From positions 1 through 46,528 of the forward strand of contig JADHLZ010000010.1 of the NCBI GenBank assembly GCA_016780345.1: 46,528 nt of DNA, read 5' to 3'. The notes beneath the pieces were generated by a model. That model had not been told where the DNA came from and made no database searches. It saw only the letters and a program-made list of their open reading frames with translations. A program made the translations under genes and the position numbers. Of the stretch, positions 7,757 to 16,799 are shown one piece after another. The stretch is from Flavobacteriaceae bacterium (GTDB lineage: Bacteria; Bacteroidota; Bacteroidia; Flavobacteriales; Flavobacteriaceae). The first letter of the stretch is position 1. The number at the start of each line of letters is the position of its first letter.

Positions 7757-7835
7757 AAAAAAATAAAATTTTATTAAAAAACAATTTTAAAGTATTAATT
7801 TTTAAATAATATACATTAAATTCTTATTAAATTGT

Positions 7836-7843
7836 TAAATTTG
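7836..7843 (+). promoter_or_regulatory. candidate -7 box for the TetR gene
   Basis: TAAATTTG matches TAnnTTTG and lies 37 nt before the TTG start at 7881. No matching -33 box was found. Confidence 0.35.
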
Positions 7844-7880
7844 TAAAAAATCAACCGAAGAGATTATTAAAATAAAAAAA

Positions 7881-8486
7881 TTGAAACAAGATTTAAAATC
7901 TAAAGAAACACAAAATATTATTTTAAACGCATCTTTTGATTTGTTTTATAAAAATGGATACAGTGCTACCAGTATACCTGATGTAATGAAAAAAACCTCA
8001 TTATCAAAAGGAGCATTTTATCATCACTTTAAAAACAAGCATGAAATTGGAGTTAGAGTAATAGATGAAATCATAAAAAAAAGAATTTTTGATGGATTTA
8101 TTAACCCCTTAAGAAACACTGATAAAAACATCCCTGAATTGTTGCTTTACGTTTTTAATGATAGAATTAGAAATTTTTCTGAAAAAGAAAATTCTTTAGG
8201 ATGTCCCGCAATTAATTTAATTGGTGAGATTGGATATACAGAACAAGAGTTTAGAATTATTCTCAGATCTTTAATTGAAGATTGGAGAAAAGCCATAATT
8301 AATGCTGTTAATATAGGAAAATCAAGAAATGAAATTAAAAATAACATTAACCCATCCTCTGTTGCAACCACTTTAATTTGTGCTTATGAAGGTGTAAGAA
8401 GTTTAAGAAAGATTTATGATGATGATAAAGTTTATGATGAATATATTGAATCCATCGCTATATTCATTAAAAACTTAAGTGTTTAG
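7881..8486 (+). CDS. TetR/AcrR-family transcriptional regulator
   Basis: 201-residue one-component repressor. The N-terminal helix-turn-helix covers about residues 10-56, with the recognition-helix motif LSKGAFYHHFKNKHE near 34-48, characteristic of TetR proteins. The C-terminal all-helical part is the ligand-binding and dimer domain, and its ligand is not predictable. The start is TTG 7881: no ATG lies upstream in frame, and the next Met is inside the DNA-binding domain. It is divergent from the secreted-protein/DUF2892 genes and convergent with the sulfatase. The palindrome at 7739-7756 is a plausible binding site. Local control of the left-hand genes is inferred from this arrangement. Confidence 0.92.
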   Translation: MKQDLKSKETQNIILNASFDLFYKNGYSATSIPDVMKKTSLSKGAFYHHFKNKHEIGVRVIDEIIKKRIFDGFINPLRNTDKNIPELLLYVFNDRIRNFSEKENSLGCPAINLIGEIGYTEQEFRIILRSLIEDWRKAIINAVNIGKSRNEIKNNINPSSVATTLICAYEGVRSLRKIYDDDKVYDEYIESIAIFIKNLSV

Positions 8487-8498
8487 ACTAAACTAAAT

Positions 8499-10106
8499 TC
8501 ACCCATTTATAAACTTTTTATCTAATTCTTTAGAATCTTTATATTTTTTTCTTAAATCGTATAGTTCTTTAGTCAATTTTTTTACTATTTCTTTGTACTT
8601 TGGATCATAATAGACATTTTTCATTTCCTTAGGATCTTTTTTTCTATCATATAGCTCCCATTCATCAACATCGTAATAGAAATGAACTAATTTGAAATCT
8701 TTATTTACAATTCCATAATGTCTTTTAACCATATGAACTGATGGATATTCATAATAATGGTAATAAACTGACGTTCTTGTCCATTTATGATTCTCTGATT
8801 CAAGAAGAGGAATTAGGCTTTCACCTTGCATATCTTTAGGAACTTTAATCATAGCAGCTTCTAAAAAAGTTTGAGCATAATCCAAATTTTGAACCATCTC
8901 ATCATTAGTGATTCCAGCTTTAATTTTATTGGGCCACCTTATCATTAAAGGAGTCTTAAATGACTCATCATAAATAAACCTCTTATCAAACCACCCATGC
9001 TCTCCTAAATAAAAACCCTGATCTGATGTATAAACTACTATCGTATTTTCAGAAAGATTATTTTGATCAAGATAGTCTAAAACTCTACCAACATTATCAT
9101 CAACAGAAGATATGGTGGCTAAATAATCTTGCATGTACCTTTGAAATTTCCATCTCATTTTTTCTTTATCAGACATTGTAGGCCAGTTTTCCTTAAAATC
9201 TTTATTGATCTTATCCAATGTTACATTATACTTTTTTTTTTGATCTTCATTAGCTCTATTAAATGGACCCATAAAACCATTTGGACCCGGCCGAACTACA
9301 GATTCATCTCTTAAATATTTTATCTCTGGTTTTACCTCACCCATACTTTCTAAAGTTTGAGGTCTAACCTTGCTATCGTGCATGTATTGCATATGTGTCA
9401 AAATATTCATTTCTGCTGTTCTTGCTGCAGTCCCACGGCCCATATAATCATCAAAAAGAGTTTCTGGTTCTGGAAACTCTTTTTTGTAAAACTCAGCAAA
9501 TTTTTCTGGACTTGGCCACCAAGGTCTATGCGGGGCTTTATGCAAATACATCATCATAAACGGTTTACTTTTATCTCTTTTTTTATCAAGCCAATTAATA
9601 GTTAAATCTGTGATAATGTCTGTTACATATCCAGTTATTATAGTATCTTTTTCTTTTCCTATAAATTTTGGATTAATGTAATTTCCCTGACCCGGAAGAA
9701 TTAAAAAATCATCAACTCCTTTTGGATTATTACCAAAATGTAATTTACCAAACATAGCCGTTTGATAACCTGCTTTTTGAAATAATTGAGGAAAGGTAAC
9801 TTGTGTTGTATCAAAAGGTTTTCCATTGTCAATTTTACCATTTATATGACTGTGTTTTCCAGTTAATATAACAGCTCTTGAGGGAGCACATATCGAATTT
9901 GTAACAGATGCATTTGTAAAAAGAATACCTTCATTGGCTATTCTATCAATATTAGGCGTTTGAATTAATCTTTGATCGTACGCGCTTATAGCTTGATACG
10001 CATGATCATCAGACATTATAAATAATATATTGGGTCTTTTAGTATTTTCTAATTTGGAACAACTAAAATAAAAAAACAATAAAAGAAGGAGATAAAAATG
10101 TTTCAT
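8499..10106 (-). CDS. sulfatase lipoprotein (type I, formylglycine-dependent)
   Basis: 535-residue family S1 sulfatase that hydrolyses sulfate esters, most likely on sulfated polysaccharides in a marine setting. A lipoprotein signal ends at C16 (FYFS-C), placing it in the periplasm or on the outer membrane. Metal ligands D33 and D34 are in the MSDDH motif. The signature C73-A-P-S-R is the cysteine oxidised to formylglycine by anSME or FGE. A later block (TSDQGFYLGEHGWFDKR) carries the conserved D-Q/N-G and GEHG...K residues. No maturase, glycosidase or SusCD pair is nearby, so it is not part of a visible polysaccharide locus. The substrate cannot be assigned from sequence alone. Confidence 0.93.
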   Translation of the reverse strand: MKHFYLLLLLFFYFSCSKLENTKRPNILFIMSDDHAYQAISAYDQRLIQTPNIDRIANEGILFTNASVTNSICAPSRAVILTGKHSHINGKIDNGKPFDTTQVTFPQLFQKAGYQTAMFGKLHFGNNPKGVDDFLILPGQGNYINPKFIGKEKDTIITGYVTDIITDLTINWLDKKRDKSKPFMMMYLHKAPHRPWWPSPEKFAEFYKKEFPEPETLFDDYMGRGTAARTAEMNILTHMQYMHDSKVRPQTLESMGEVKPEIKYLRDESVVRPGPNGFMGPFNRANEDQKKKYNVTLDKINKDFKENWPTMSDKEKMRWKFQRYMQDYLATISSVDDNVGRVLDYLDQNNLSENTIVVYTSDQGFYLGEHGWFDKRFIYDESFKTPLMIRWPNKIKAGITNDEMVQNLDYAQTFLEAAMIKVPKDMQGESLIPLLESENHKWTRTSVYYHYYEYPSVHMVKRHYGIVNKDFKLVHFYYDVDEWELYDRKKDPKEMKNVYYDPKYKEIVKKLTKELYDLRKKYKDSKELDKKFING

Positions 10107-10171
10107 TTATGAGTATTTGCTTATTCAATTTTATTTAAAAAAAATTAACTTTTTATAACACTGATAAATAA

Positions 10172-11740
10172 TTAAGATGCTATATTCACAGCTCTAGTTT
10201 CTCTAATAACGGTAACTTTTACTTGTCCTGGATAGGTCATATCTGTTTGTATCTTTTGAGAAATTTCAAATGATAATTTAGCTGCATGATCATCTGAAAT
10301 TTTATCGCTTTGTACCATGACCCTTAATTCTTTTCCAGCTTGAATAGCATAAGCTTTATCCACGCCTTTGAAAGAATAGGCTATATCTTCCATTTCTTTT
10401 AATCGCTGTATATAACTGTCTAAAACCTGTCTTCTTGCTCCAGGTCTAGCTCCTGAAATAGCATCACATACTTGAACAATTGGAGAAATTAAATTATTCA
10501 TTTCTATTTCATCGTGATGAGCACCTATTGCATTACAAACGTCAGGTTTTTCCCCATATTTTTCAGCCCATTGCATCCCTAGTAACGCATGAGGAGTTTC
10601 TGTTTCTTCTTCAGGAACTTTTCCAATATCGTGAAGAAGTCCAGCTCTTTTAGCTAATTTGGGGTTTAACCCAAGCTCAGATGACATGATACCACATAGT
10701 TTAGCAACTTCTCTTGAATGTTGCAATAAATTTTGACCATATGATGATCTGTATTTCATTCTTCCAACAGCTTTGATTAATACAGGATTTAATCCATGTA
10801 TTCCAAGATCTATAACAGTTCTTTTACCTACCTCAATAATTTCATTCTCAATTTCATTTTTAGTCTTTTTTACAACTTCTTCAATTCTAGCAGGATGGAT
10901 TCTTCCATCAGTAACTAATTTATGTAATGATAATCTAGCCACTTCTCTTCTTACGGAATCAAAACATGATAAAATAATTGCTTCGGGTGTATCATCAACA
11001 ATAATTTCAACTCCAGTAGCGGATTCTATTGCCCTAATATTTCTTCCTTCACGACCAATAATTCTTCCTTTTACATCATCAGATTCAATATTAAAAACGG
11101 AAACACAATTGTCAATTGCTTCCTCAGTTCCAACTCTTTGAATTGTGCTAATTACAATTTTTTTAGCCTCCTGTCTAGCTGAAATTTTTGCATCCTCAAT
11201 AATATTTTGAGTTAACTCAAGAGCTTCTGTCTTAGCCTCTGATTTTAATGATTCTACTAATTCTTTTTTTGCAGCTAAAGCAGACATACCAGAAAGTTTT
11301 TCTAATCTTTCAACTTGTTCTTTATGTAGCTTATCTAATTGTTGGTTTTTCTTTTCTAGTACATCTAACTTCTTATCAAAAGAAGAAATTTTATCATTTA
11401 AAATTTGATTGTTTTTTTTATTTCTAGAGAGCTCATTTGAAACCTCAGATTCTTTATCCTTAATTCTTTTTTGAACTTCTGAAAGGTCTTTTTCTTTATT
11501 TAAGATATGCTTTTCATGTTCAGATTTTAATTCAAGAAACTTTTCTTTTGCCTGAAAAATTTTATCTTTTTTAATATTTTCACCCTCTATATTTGCTGAT
11601 TTTAAAATATTATCAGCTTCCTTTCTTGCATTTTCAATAGATTTATTAATAGAAGATTTTTCTAAAAGCTTTGAAATAATAAAACCACCCGCTAATCCTA
11701 AAACAATTAGAACTATATTTTGTATTGTAAAAAATTCCAT
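10172..11740 (-). CDS. rny: ribonuclease Y
   Basis: Membrane-anchored endoribonuclease that starts mRNA decay. Its 522 residues show the classic order: an N-terminal membrane helix (about 5-23), a long coiled coil (about 30-190), a KH RNA-binding domain ([15 protein letters not shown] near 210-225) and an HD phosphohydrolase domain with HSREV and LLHDIGK. The frame opens at a GTG (11746), but ATG 11740 gives MEFFTIQN and is preferred. It follows zapB-like, zapA and 6S RNA in one direction, an order I regard as typical of this phylum. The T-run of the 6S RNA terminator lies about 20 nt upstream, so rny depends on read-through or a nearby promoter. Confidence 0.96.
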   Translation of the reverse strand: MEFFTIQNIVLIVLGLAGGFIISKLLEKSSINKSIENARKEADNILKSANIEGENIKKDKIFQAKEKFLELKSEHEKHILNKEKDLSEVQKRIKDKESEVSNELSRNKKNNQILNDKISSFDKKLDVLEKKNQQLDKLHKEQVERLEKLSGMSALAAKKELVESLKSEAKTEALELTQNIIEDAKISARQEAKKIVISTIQRVGTEEAIDNCVSVFNIESDDVKGRIIGREGRNIRAIESATGVEIIVDDTPEAIILSCFDSVRREVARLSLHKLVTDGRIHPARIEEVVKKTKNEIENEIIEVGKRTVIDLGIHGLNPVLIKAVGRMKYRSSYGQNLLQHSREVAKLCGIMSSELGLNPKLAKRAGLLHDIGKVPEEETETPHALLGMQWAEKYGEKPDVCNAIGAHHDEIEMNNLISPIVQVCDAISGARPGARRQVLDSYIQRLKEMEDIAYSFKGVDKAYAIQAGKELRVMVQSDKISDDHAAKLSFEISQKIQTDMTYPGQVKVTVIRETRAVNIAS

Positions 11741-11760
11741 AATCACTGTTTTTTAGTTTT

Positions 11761-11925
11761 AAAAAAAAAGCCTACATCTTGAATTTTGTATAAACTCTAT
11801 TACTAAAAAGTTTAGGGCTAACTAACTGATCAAGGATCCTTAAATAGGCTTGCTTTAGCAGACTAGACTCACCCTTTTTAAAAAATTCTTGTTGAGTTTA
11901 TCAAAAAAAGTTGATGCAGGCAGTA
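11761..11925 (-). ncRNA. ssrS: 6S RNA (Bacteroidetes type)
   Basis: The spacer between zapA and rny folds, on the minus strand, as a long imperfect hairpin. A 9-bp closing stem pairs minus-strand GCCTGCATC (11913-11921) with GATGTAGGC (11770-11778). A second 8-bp stem pairs ATAAACTC (11894-11901) with GAGTTTAT (11790-11797). A third, AAAAAGGG with CCC...CTTTTT, is followed by a large unpaired central region near 11825-11868. A run of U residues follows the closing stem and acts as a terminator. Size (about 160 nt), shape and position next to zapA fit 6S RNA, which binds RNA polymerase holoenzyme and acts as a promoter mimic. The exact 5' end is uncertain. Confidence 0.78.
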
Positions 11926-11946
11926 ATATTTATTTAAATGAACGTT

Positions 11947-12231
11947 CTAAAGATCAAAAAATTCTTGTAAAGATTCATTCATCTTTTTAATTCTTTTATT
12001 GACCTCCTCATTAGTTTTAGCTTCAGAAATAGTTTCTTGTTCAGATTGAGTGGCAAGTTGAAGAGCACACATTGCTAAGACATCTTGCTTATCTTTCACT
12101 GCGTAATTTTCTTCAAAATGTTTAATCATTATATCAATTTTTTTTGATGCTAGTCTTAATCCCTCTTCTTGTTCTACTGGAACATTCAAAGGATAAACTC
12201 TATTTGCTATTGTTAATTTAATTTTTTGCAT
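11947..12231 (-). CDS. zapA: cell division protein ZapA
   Basis: 94-residue ZapA, which bundles FtsZ protofilaments at the division ring. The N-terminal beta-rich half (KIKLTIANRVYPLNV) and the long C-terminal helix (from about residue 70, charged and coiled-coil-like) match the family, as does EEGLRLASKKID. The open frame reaches TTG 12234, but ATG 12231 directly follows and is preferred. The gene is 9 nt from the upstream coiled-coil gene and is followed by 6S RNA. Length is normal. Confidence 0.93.
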   Translation of the reverse strand: MQKIKLTIANRVYPLNVPVEQEEGLRLASKKIDIMIKHFEENYAVKDKQDVLAMCALQLATQSEQETISEAKTNEEVNKRIKKMNESLQEFFDL

Positions 12232-12240
12232 CAAATTTAT

Positions 12241-12528
12241 TTATGAACTCAAACTTAATATACATTTATCCAACTCTTTAATTAGATTATTAATCTTTAG
12301 CCTAGTTAACGATTTATCATTACTACCCAAGAAAGTATTTGCAATTTTTAACGAATTGTATTTCTGCTTTAATTCCTTCAATTCATTTTGTTGCTTTATT
12401 AATATTTGATCTTTTGATTGCAATTGTTCTGCAAATTGAAAATTTTCTTTTTTTAGTCTCTTAATTAAAGTTTTTAATTTAGAAATATTAGATTCTAAAA
12501 GAGCAATATTTTCAATCGATTCAGACAT
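12241..12528 (-). CDS. short coiled-coil protein, ZapB-like
   Basis: 95-residue protein, almost entirely a predicted coiled coil from about residue 8 to 70 (leucine heptads in LLESNISKLKTLIKRLKKEN). A conserved-looking tail reads LKINNLIKELDKCI. It has no signal or membrane segment. It lies 9 nt upstream of zapA, so the two are surely co-transcribed, and a division role as a ZapB-like or ZapA-partner protein is inferred from size, coiled coil and position. Coiled coils align easily, so homology to E. coli ZapB is not shown. Confidence 0.75.
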   Translation of the reverse strand: MSESIENIALLESNISKLKTLIKRLKKENFQFAEQLQSKDQILIKQQNELKELKQKYNSLKIANTFLGSNDKSLTRLKINNLIKELDKCILSLSS

Positions 12529-12548
12529 TAACTTAATACTATCTATCT

Positions 12549-12580
12549 CAAATTTAAGATTACTATGTCTCTAAAACAAA
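12549..12580 (-). promoter_or_regulatory. promoter of the zapB-like/zapA/6S/rny group
   Basis: Reading the minus strand, TTTG (12580-12577), a 20-nt spacer and TAAATTTG (12556-12549) give a full match to the Bacteroidetes -33/-7 consensus. The -7 box ends 20 nt before the zapB-like ATG at 12528. This is the best promoter match in the window. Confidence 0.65.
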
Positions 12581-12666
12581 TAAGTAGAAAAATTTGTTTA
12601 TTTAAATTTAAAAATAATTGGGATAAATTGGGATTCTTAAAGGGATAAATATTATTTTTAGAAAAA

Positions 12667-14337
12667 ATGAAAAAAATATTTTTATTCTTTTTTCTGTTTA
12701 CAATAAACATAAATTCTCAATCCAAATTTCCATCTGATTACTTTTCAAATCCACTTGATTCTGATTTAATTTTAAATGGAACTTTTGGCGAATTAAGGTC
12801 AAGCCATTTTCATTCGGGAATTGACTTTAAAACAAAGTTTAAAGAGGGTTTAAAAGTTTACAGCTCTGCGGATGGGTACGTGAGTAGAATTAGTATTAAG
12901 CATGAAGGCTTTGGTAAAGCTTTATACATAAATCATCCTAATGGCTATACTACAGTTTATGCGCACCTTAAAAATTTTAATAAAGAAATTGAAGATTACA
13001 TAAAGGCTTTACAGTATAGCAAAAAATCTTATCAAATCGAACATTATTTAAAAAAAAACGAATTAAAAGTATTTAAGAATCAAGTAATTGGTAATTCAGG
13101 AAATACAGGTTCATCTTTTGGACCACATCTACATTTTGAAATAAGAAAAACCAGTAACCAAAAAGCATTAAACCCAAAACTTTTTAAATTCAAAATAAAA
13201 GATACAAGAAATCCTAATATTAATTCAGTATTTGTCTACAAATTTGACAGTTTAAATAATAGGTCAAAACCATATGAAATAAAATTAAAAAATATAAACG
13301 ATTCTATAATTATAGCTGATGAAATCAGTTTGGATGGACGATTCGCTTTTGGTATTGCTGGTTTTGATAGGCAAGATATGGCAATGAATAAAAATGGTAT
13401 TTATAAATTTTCTTCATTTTTTAATGAAAATAAAAATCTAGAGTTCAAATTCGATTCATTTTTCTTTGAAGAATCAATTAAAATAAAAACATTAATTGAC
13501 TATGAATTTTATGTCAAAACCAAAAAAAAAATAGTTAAACTATTTAAAGATTATGGAAACAACTTGAGTTTTTATAATTCTAACAGTTCTGGAATAATTG
13601 ATATCATAAATCCAATAAATGAATATAAAATAGAAGTTTCAGATTTTGATGGAAATAAAACTGTAATTATTGTACCTATAAAAAAAGGGAAATCAAATTA
13701 CTTTTTCAATTTTGAGGATGAAACTTTTGAATCAAATACAGAAATTAAAAACAATAAAGATTATAATCTAAGTTTTAAAAATTCAGAAATTAAAATTTCA
13801 AAAAATACATTTTTGCAAGACATTGGCCTTAAATTAGAAGTGTTTGAAGATTCAATAAAAATCTTAAATCCATATTTACCTGTTTTTAAAAACCTCATGA
13901 TTAGTTTATTAAATAAAAATCCAAAAAAAGGAGATTACTTAGCTATCAAAGATTTTGATGGAAACGAATCTTTTGCCTCAAGAGCACTTGATAATAATAA
14001 TTATCACACTGTTAAAACTAAATCGTTGGGAACTTACTTTATTAAAAACGATAGTGTTTCTCCAGAAATTAGACTTCATAATTTTAAAAACAAGGATTGG
14101 ATTACAAATAAAAAAATAATAAGAATAAAAATTTTTGATGAAGATTCAGGAATAAAAAAATACGATGTAAAAATAAACGATAAATGGATGCTTTTTGAAT
14201 ACGAATACAAAAAAAATGAGTTGTTTTATATTTTTGATTCCTATTTTGAAAATAAAACACAGAATCTAATTGAAGTGACGGTTGAAGACATGTCTGGAAA
14301 TAAAAGCACAAAAAAATATACTTTTTTTAAAAACTAA
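12667..14337 (+). CDS. M23-family (LytM-like) metallopeptidase
   Basis: 556-residue secreted peptidase, probably cutting peptidoglycan cross-links. An N-terminal signal peptide (about residues 1-18, ending INSQS) is followed directly by the M23 domain (about 25-165). Zinc and catalytic residues are present: H49 and D53 in HSGIDF, H100 in YAHL, and H154-x-H156 in GPHLHFEI. A long C-terminal region (about 190-556) is beta-rich, with several DxDGN/S-type turns, probably binding modules. It is larger than stand-alone LytM domains, as is common in Bacteroidetes. Its stop overlaps the convergent cysteine desulfurase by 4 nt. With an intact zinc site it should be an active enzyme rather than a degenerate activator such as EnvC. 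Confidence 0.92.
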   Translation: MKKIFLFFFLFTININSQSKFPSDYFSNPLDSDLILNGTFGELRSSHFHSGIDFKTKFKEGLKVYSSADGYVSRISIKHEGFGKALYINHPNGYTTVYAHLKNFNKEIEDYIKALQYSKKSYQIEHYLKKNELKVFKNQVIGNSGNTGSSFGPHLHFEIRKTSNQKALNPKLFKFKIKDTRNPNINSVFVYKFDSLNNRSKPYEIKLKNINDSIIIADEISLDGRFAFGIAGFDRQDMAMNKNGIYKFSSFFNENKNLEFKFDSFFFEESIKIKTLIDYEFYVKTKKKIVKLFKDYGNNLSFYNSNSSGIIDIINPINEYKIEVSDFDGNKTVIIVPIKKGKSNYFFNFEDETFESNTEIKNNKDYNLSFKNSEIKISKNTFLQDIGLKLEVFEDSIKILNPYLPVFKNLMISLLNKNPKKGDYLAIKDFDGNESFASRALDNNNYHTVKTKSLGTYFIKNDSVSPEIRLHNFKNKDWITNKKIIRIKIFDEDSGIKKYDVKINDKWMLFEYEYKKNELFYIFDSYFENKTQNLIEVTVEDMSGNKSTKKYTFFKN

Positions 14338-15485
14338 TTAGAGTTAACAAATTCTTTTAAAGCAGAAACAACCTCAATTATTTCCTCGTGTTTATTGTAT
14401 TTTGAAAATGAAAACCTTAAAGAAGGTTTTTTTAAATCGTCAATTGATAAAATTGAATTAAGAACGTGAGAACCTTGATTAGTTCCTGATTGACATGCAC
14501 TTCCTCTTGAGCATGAAATTCCTTTTATATCCAGATTAAATTCAAGTAATATTGATCGATCTTCATTTACTGGCAGGCATACATTTAAAATTGAAAAAGA
14601 ACTATTAATATTATCATCACAAGATCCATTAAATTTAATTCCTGGTATTGATTTTTTTATAGATTTTATAAAATTTAGTTTAAGATTTAAAATATGTTTA
14701 TTATTTGCATCTAAATTTGAATATGAGTTTTCAAATGCTGTTTGCATTCCAACTATATTATGTACCGATTCAGTCCCTGCTCTCATACCTCTTTCCTGAT
14801 TTCCTCCAATTATAAATGGATTTAAATTAAGTTTTTTATTAATATAAACAAAACCAATACCTTTTGGACCATGAAATTTATGAGCTGAACCAACAATAAA
14901 ATCTATATTCAGATCAGAAAGATTGAACTTATATTTTCCAATTGATTGCACTGTATCAGAGTGAAATAGTGAATTGAATTTTTTACAAAGATTTCCAACT
15001 TTCTCTAAATCTAAAATTGATCCTATCTCATTGTTAATATGCATTAATGATACTAAGGATTTTCTCTTACAATTTTCTAAAATGTTTTCTAAATGATCGT
15101 AATCAATCAATCCATTTTCTAAAATATCTACATATACGATTTCAATTGATTCAGTCTCTTTTAAAAAATCAACAACATTTAAAACAGCTTTATGTTCAAT
15201 TTTTGAGGTAACGATTGTTTTAACATCAAGGTCTCTAACAGCTGAAATTAAAACCATATTATCAGATTCTGTTCCACAGGAAGTAAAATATATTTCAGAT
15301 GCAGAAACATTAAATTCATTAGCAATTGTTTTTCTGGCTTTTTCGATTAAAGTTCTAGAAGACCTACCATGGCTGTGGGTTGAATTAGGGTTGCCATAAT
15401 TTTCTATCATAACCTTTTGCATTTGATCAATGACTACTGAATCAATTTTGGTTGTAGCAGCGTTATCAAAATAAATTTTATTCAT
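14334..15485 (-). CDS. cysteine desulfurase, NifS/IscS class
   Basis: 383-residue PLP enzyme that takes sulfur from cysteine for Fe-S clusters or tRNA thiolation. H98 (KIEHKAV) and the PLP lysine K203 (SAHKFHGPKG) are present. The catalytic cysteine is most likely C331 in SRGSACQSG, with C325 nearby. The layout is that of NifS/IscS, not SufS. No iscU, iscR or suf genes are adjacent; MnmA (43416-44606), which needs sulfur for 2-thiouridine, is elsewhere in the window and could be a recipient. It sits 2 nt downstream of the ornithine aminotransferase gene, so the pair is co-transcribed. The exact physiological partner is not determined. Confidence 0.93.
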   Translation of the reverse strand: MNKIYFDNAATTKIDSVVIDQMQKVMIENYGNPNSTHSHGRSSRTLIEKARKTIANEFNVSASEIYFTSCGTESDNMVLISAVRDLDVKTIVTSKIEHKAVLNVVDFLKETESIEIVYVDILENGLIDYDHLENILENCKRKSLVSLMHINNEIGSILDLEKVGNLCKKFNSLFHSDTVQSIGKYKFNLSDLNIDFIVGSAHKFHGPKGIGFVYINKKLNLNPFIIGGNQERGMRAGTESVHNIVGMQTAFENSYSNLDANNKHILNLKLNFIKSIKKSIPGIKFNGSCDDNINSSFSILNVCLPVNEDRSILLEFNLDIKGISCSRGSACQSGTNQGSHVLNSILSIDDLKKPSLRFSFSKYNKHEEIIEVVSALKEFVNSN

Positions 15486-15487
15486 TA

Positions 15488-16720
15488 TTAATATTCAAAA
15501 ATTTTCAAAGTAGATATAATTATTTTTATAGCTTTATTCATTTGGGTTTTATTTATTATTAAAGGAGGAGCAAATCTAATAATATTTTCATGTGTTGGTT
15601 TAGCTAATAAACCATTTTCTTTTAATTTAAGACATATTTTCCATGCTGTATCACTATCTTGACTGTCGTTAATTACAATAGCATTCAATAGACCTTTACC
15701 GCGTACCAAATTAACGATCTTGCTTGTTTCTATATATTTATTTAATTCTTTTCTAAATAGATTACCCATAAGTAAAGAGTTTTCACACAAATTTTCATCA
15801 CGAATTACCTTCAGAGCAGCTATGGCTACTTTACATCCCAATGGATTGCCTCCATATGTTGAACCGTGTTCTCCGGGCTTTATAGTTAACATTATTTCGT
15901 TTGATGACAAAACAGCTGAAACTGGATATACACCACCTGAAAGAGCTTTACCTAAAATTAAAATATCTGGTTTAAAACCATAATGGTCACAGCAAATCAT
16001 TTTTCCGGTTCTAGCAATTCCAGTTTGAACCTCATCGGCAATAAATAATACATTATTTTTTTTACACAAATCAAATGCTTTTTTCAAATAAGAATCATCA
16101 GGAACAACAACACCTGCTTCACCTTGGATTGGTTCAACCATAAATGCAGCAACATTTTGATCTTTTAAAGATTTTTTTAGTGCATCAATATCATTATAAG
16201 GTATAATTTCATATCCAGGCATGAAAGGTCCAAAATTTGTTGTACTAGTGGGGTCATTAGACGATGAAATTGCAGCCAAAGTTCTTCCCCAAAAATTTCC
16301 AGTAACAAAAATAATTTTTGCTTTATTTTTTGAAACTCCTTTAACTTCATAAGCCCACTTTCTAGCAAGCTTAACAGCTGTTTCACCACCTTCAACTCCA
16401 GTGTTCATTGGCAAAACTCGATCGTAACCAAAAAAATCAGTAATAAATTTTTCATACTCGCCTAATATATTATTGTAAAAAGCTCTGGATGTTAATGTAA
16501 GTTTTATTGATTGGTCCTTAAGGGCTTTTATTATACTTGGGTGACAATGACCTTGATTAACAGCTGAATAAGCTGAAAGAAAATCAAAATATTTTTTATC
16601 ATTAACATCCCACAAATAAATACCCTTGCCCTCTCTAAGAACAACTGGAAGAGGATGATAATTATGAGCTCCATATTTATCTTCTAGATTTATATAAAAA
16701 CTTGAACTGTCTTTTAACAC
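15488..16720 (-). CDS. rocD: ornithine aminotransferase
   Basis: 410-residue class III PLP aminotransferase that converts ornithine and 2-oxoglutarate to glutamate semialdehyde and glutamate, linking arginine to proline metabolism. The N-terminal block ([18 protein letters not shown]) and the [17 protein letters not shown] segment are diagnostic of RocD. The PLP lysine is K258 ([10 protein letters not shown]), and the DEVQTG aspartate is D229. The start is GTG 16720, as no closer ATG preserves the conserved N-terminus. It is divergent from the SpoU methyltransferase and upstream of the cysteine desulfurase. Confidence 0.93.
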   Translation of the reverse strand: MLKDSSSFYINLEDKYGAHNYHPLPVVLREGKGIYLWDVNDKKYFDFLSAYSAVNQGHCHPSIIKALKDQSIKLTLTSRAFYNNILGEYEKFITDFFGYDRVLPMNTGVEGGETAVKLARKWAYEVKGVSKNKAKIIFVTGNFWGRTLAAISSSNDPTSTTNFGPFMPGYEIIPYNDIDALKKSLKDQNVAAFMVEPIQGEAGVVVPDDSYLKKAFDLCKKNNVLFIADEVQTGIARTGKMICCDHYGFKPDILILGKALSGGVYPVSAVLSSNEIMLTIKPGEHGSTYGGNPLGCKVAIAALKVIRDENLCENSLLMGNLFRKELNKYIETSKIVNLVRGKGLLNAIVINDSQDSDTAWKICLKLKENGLLAKPTHENIIRFAPPLIINKTQMNKAIKIIISTLKIFEY

Positions 16721-16799
16721 AAAAATTTAATTTAAAACAAACCTAAACAATTATACAATTAAATTATTATTTTATTTTTACGGCTAAACAAATACTATT

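Noticed and set aside
9357-9605. Histidine/cysteine-rich plus-strand frame opposite the sulfatase
   Set aside because: It is an antisense shadow of the sulfatase gene; its composition follows from the complementary codons.
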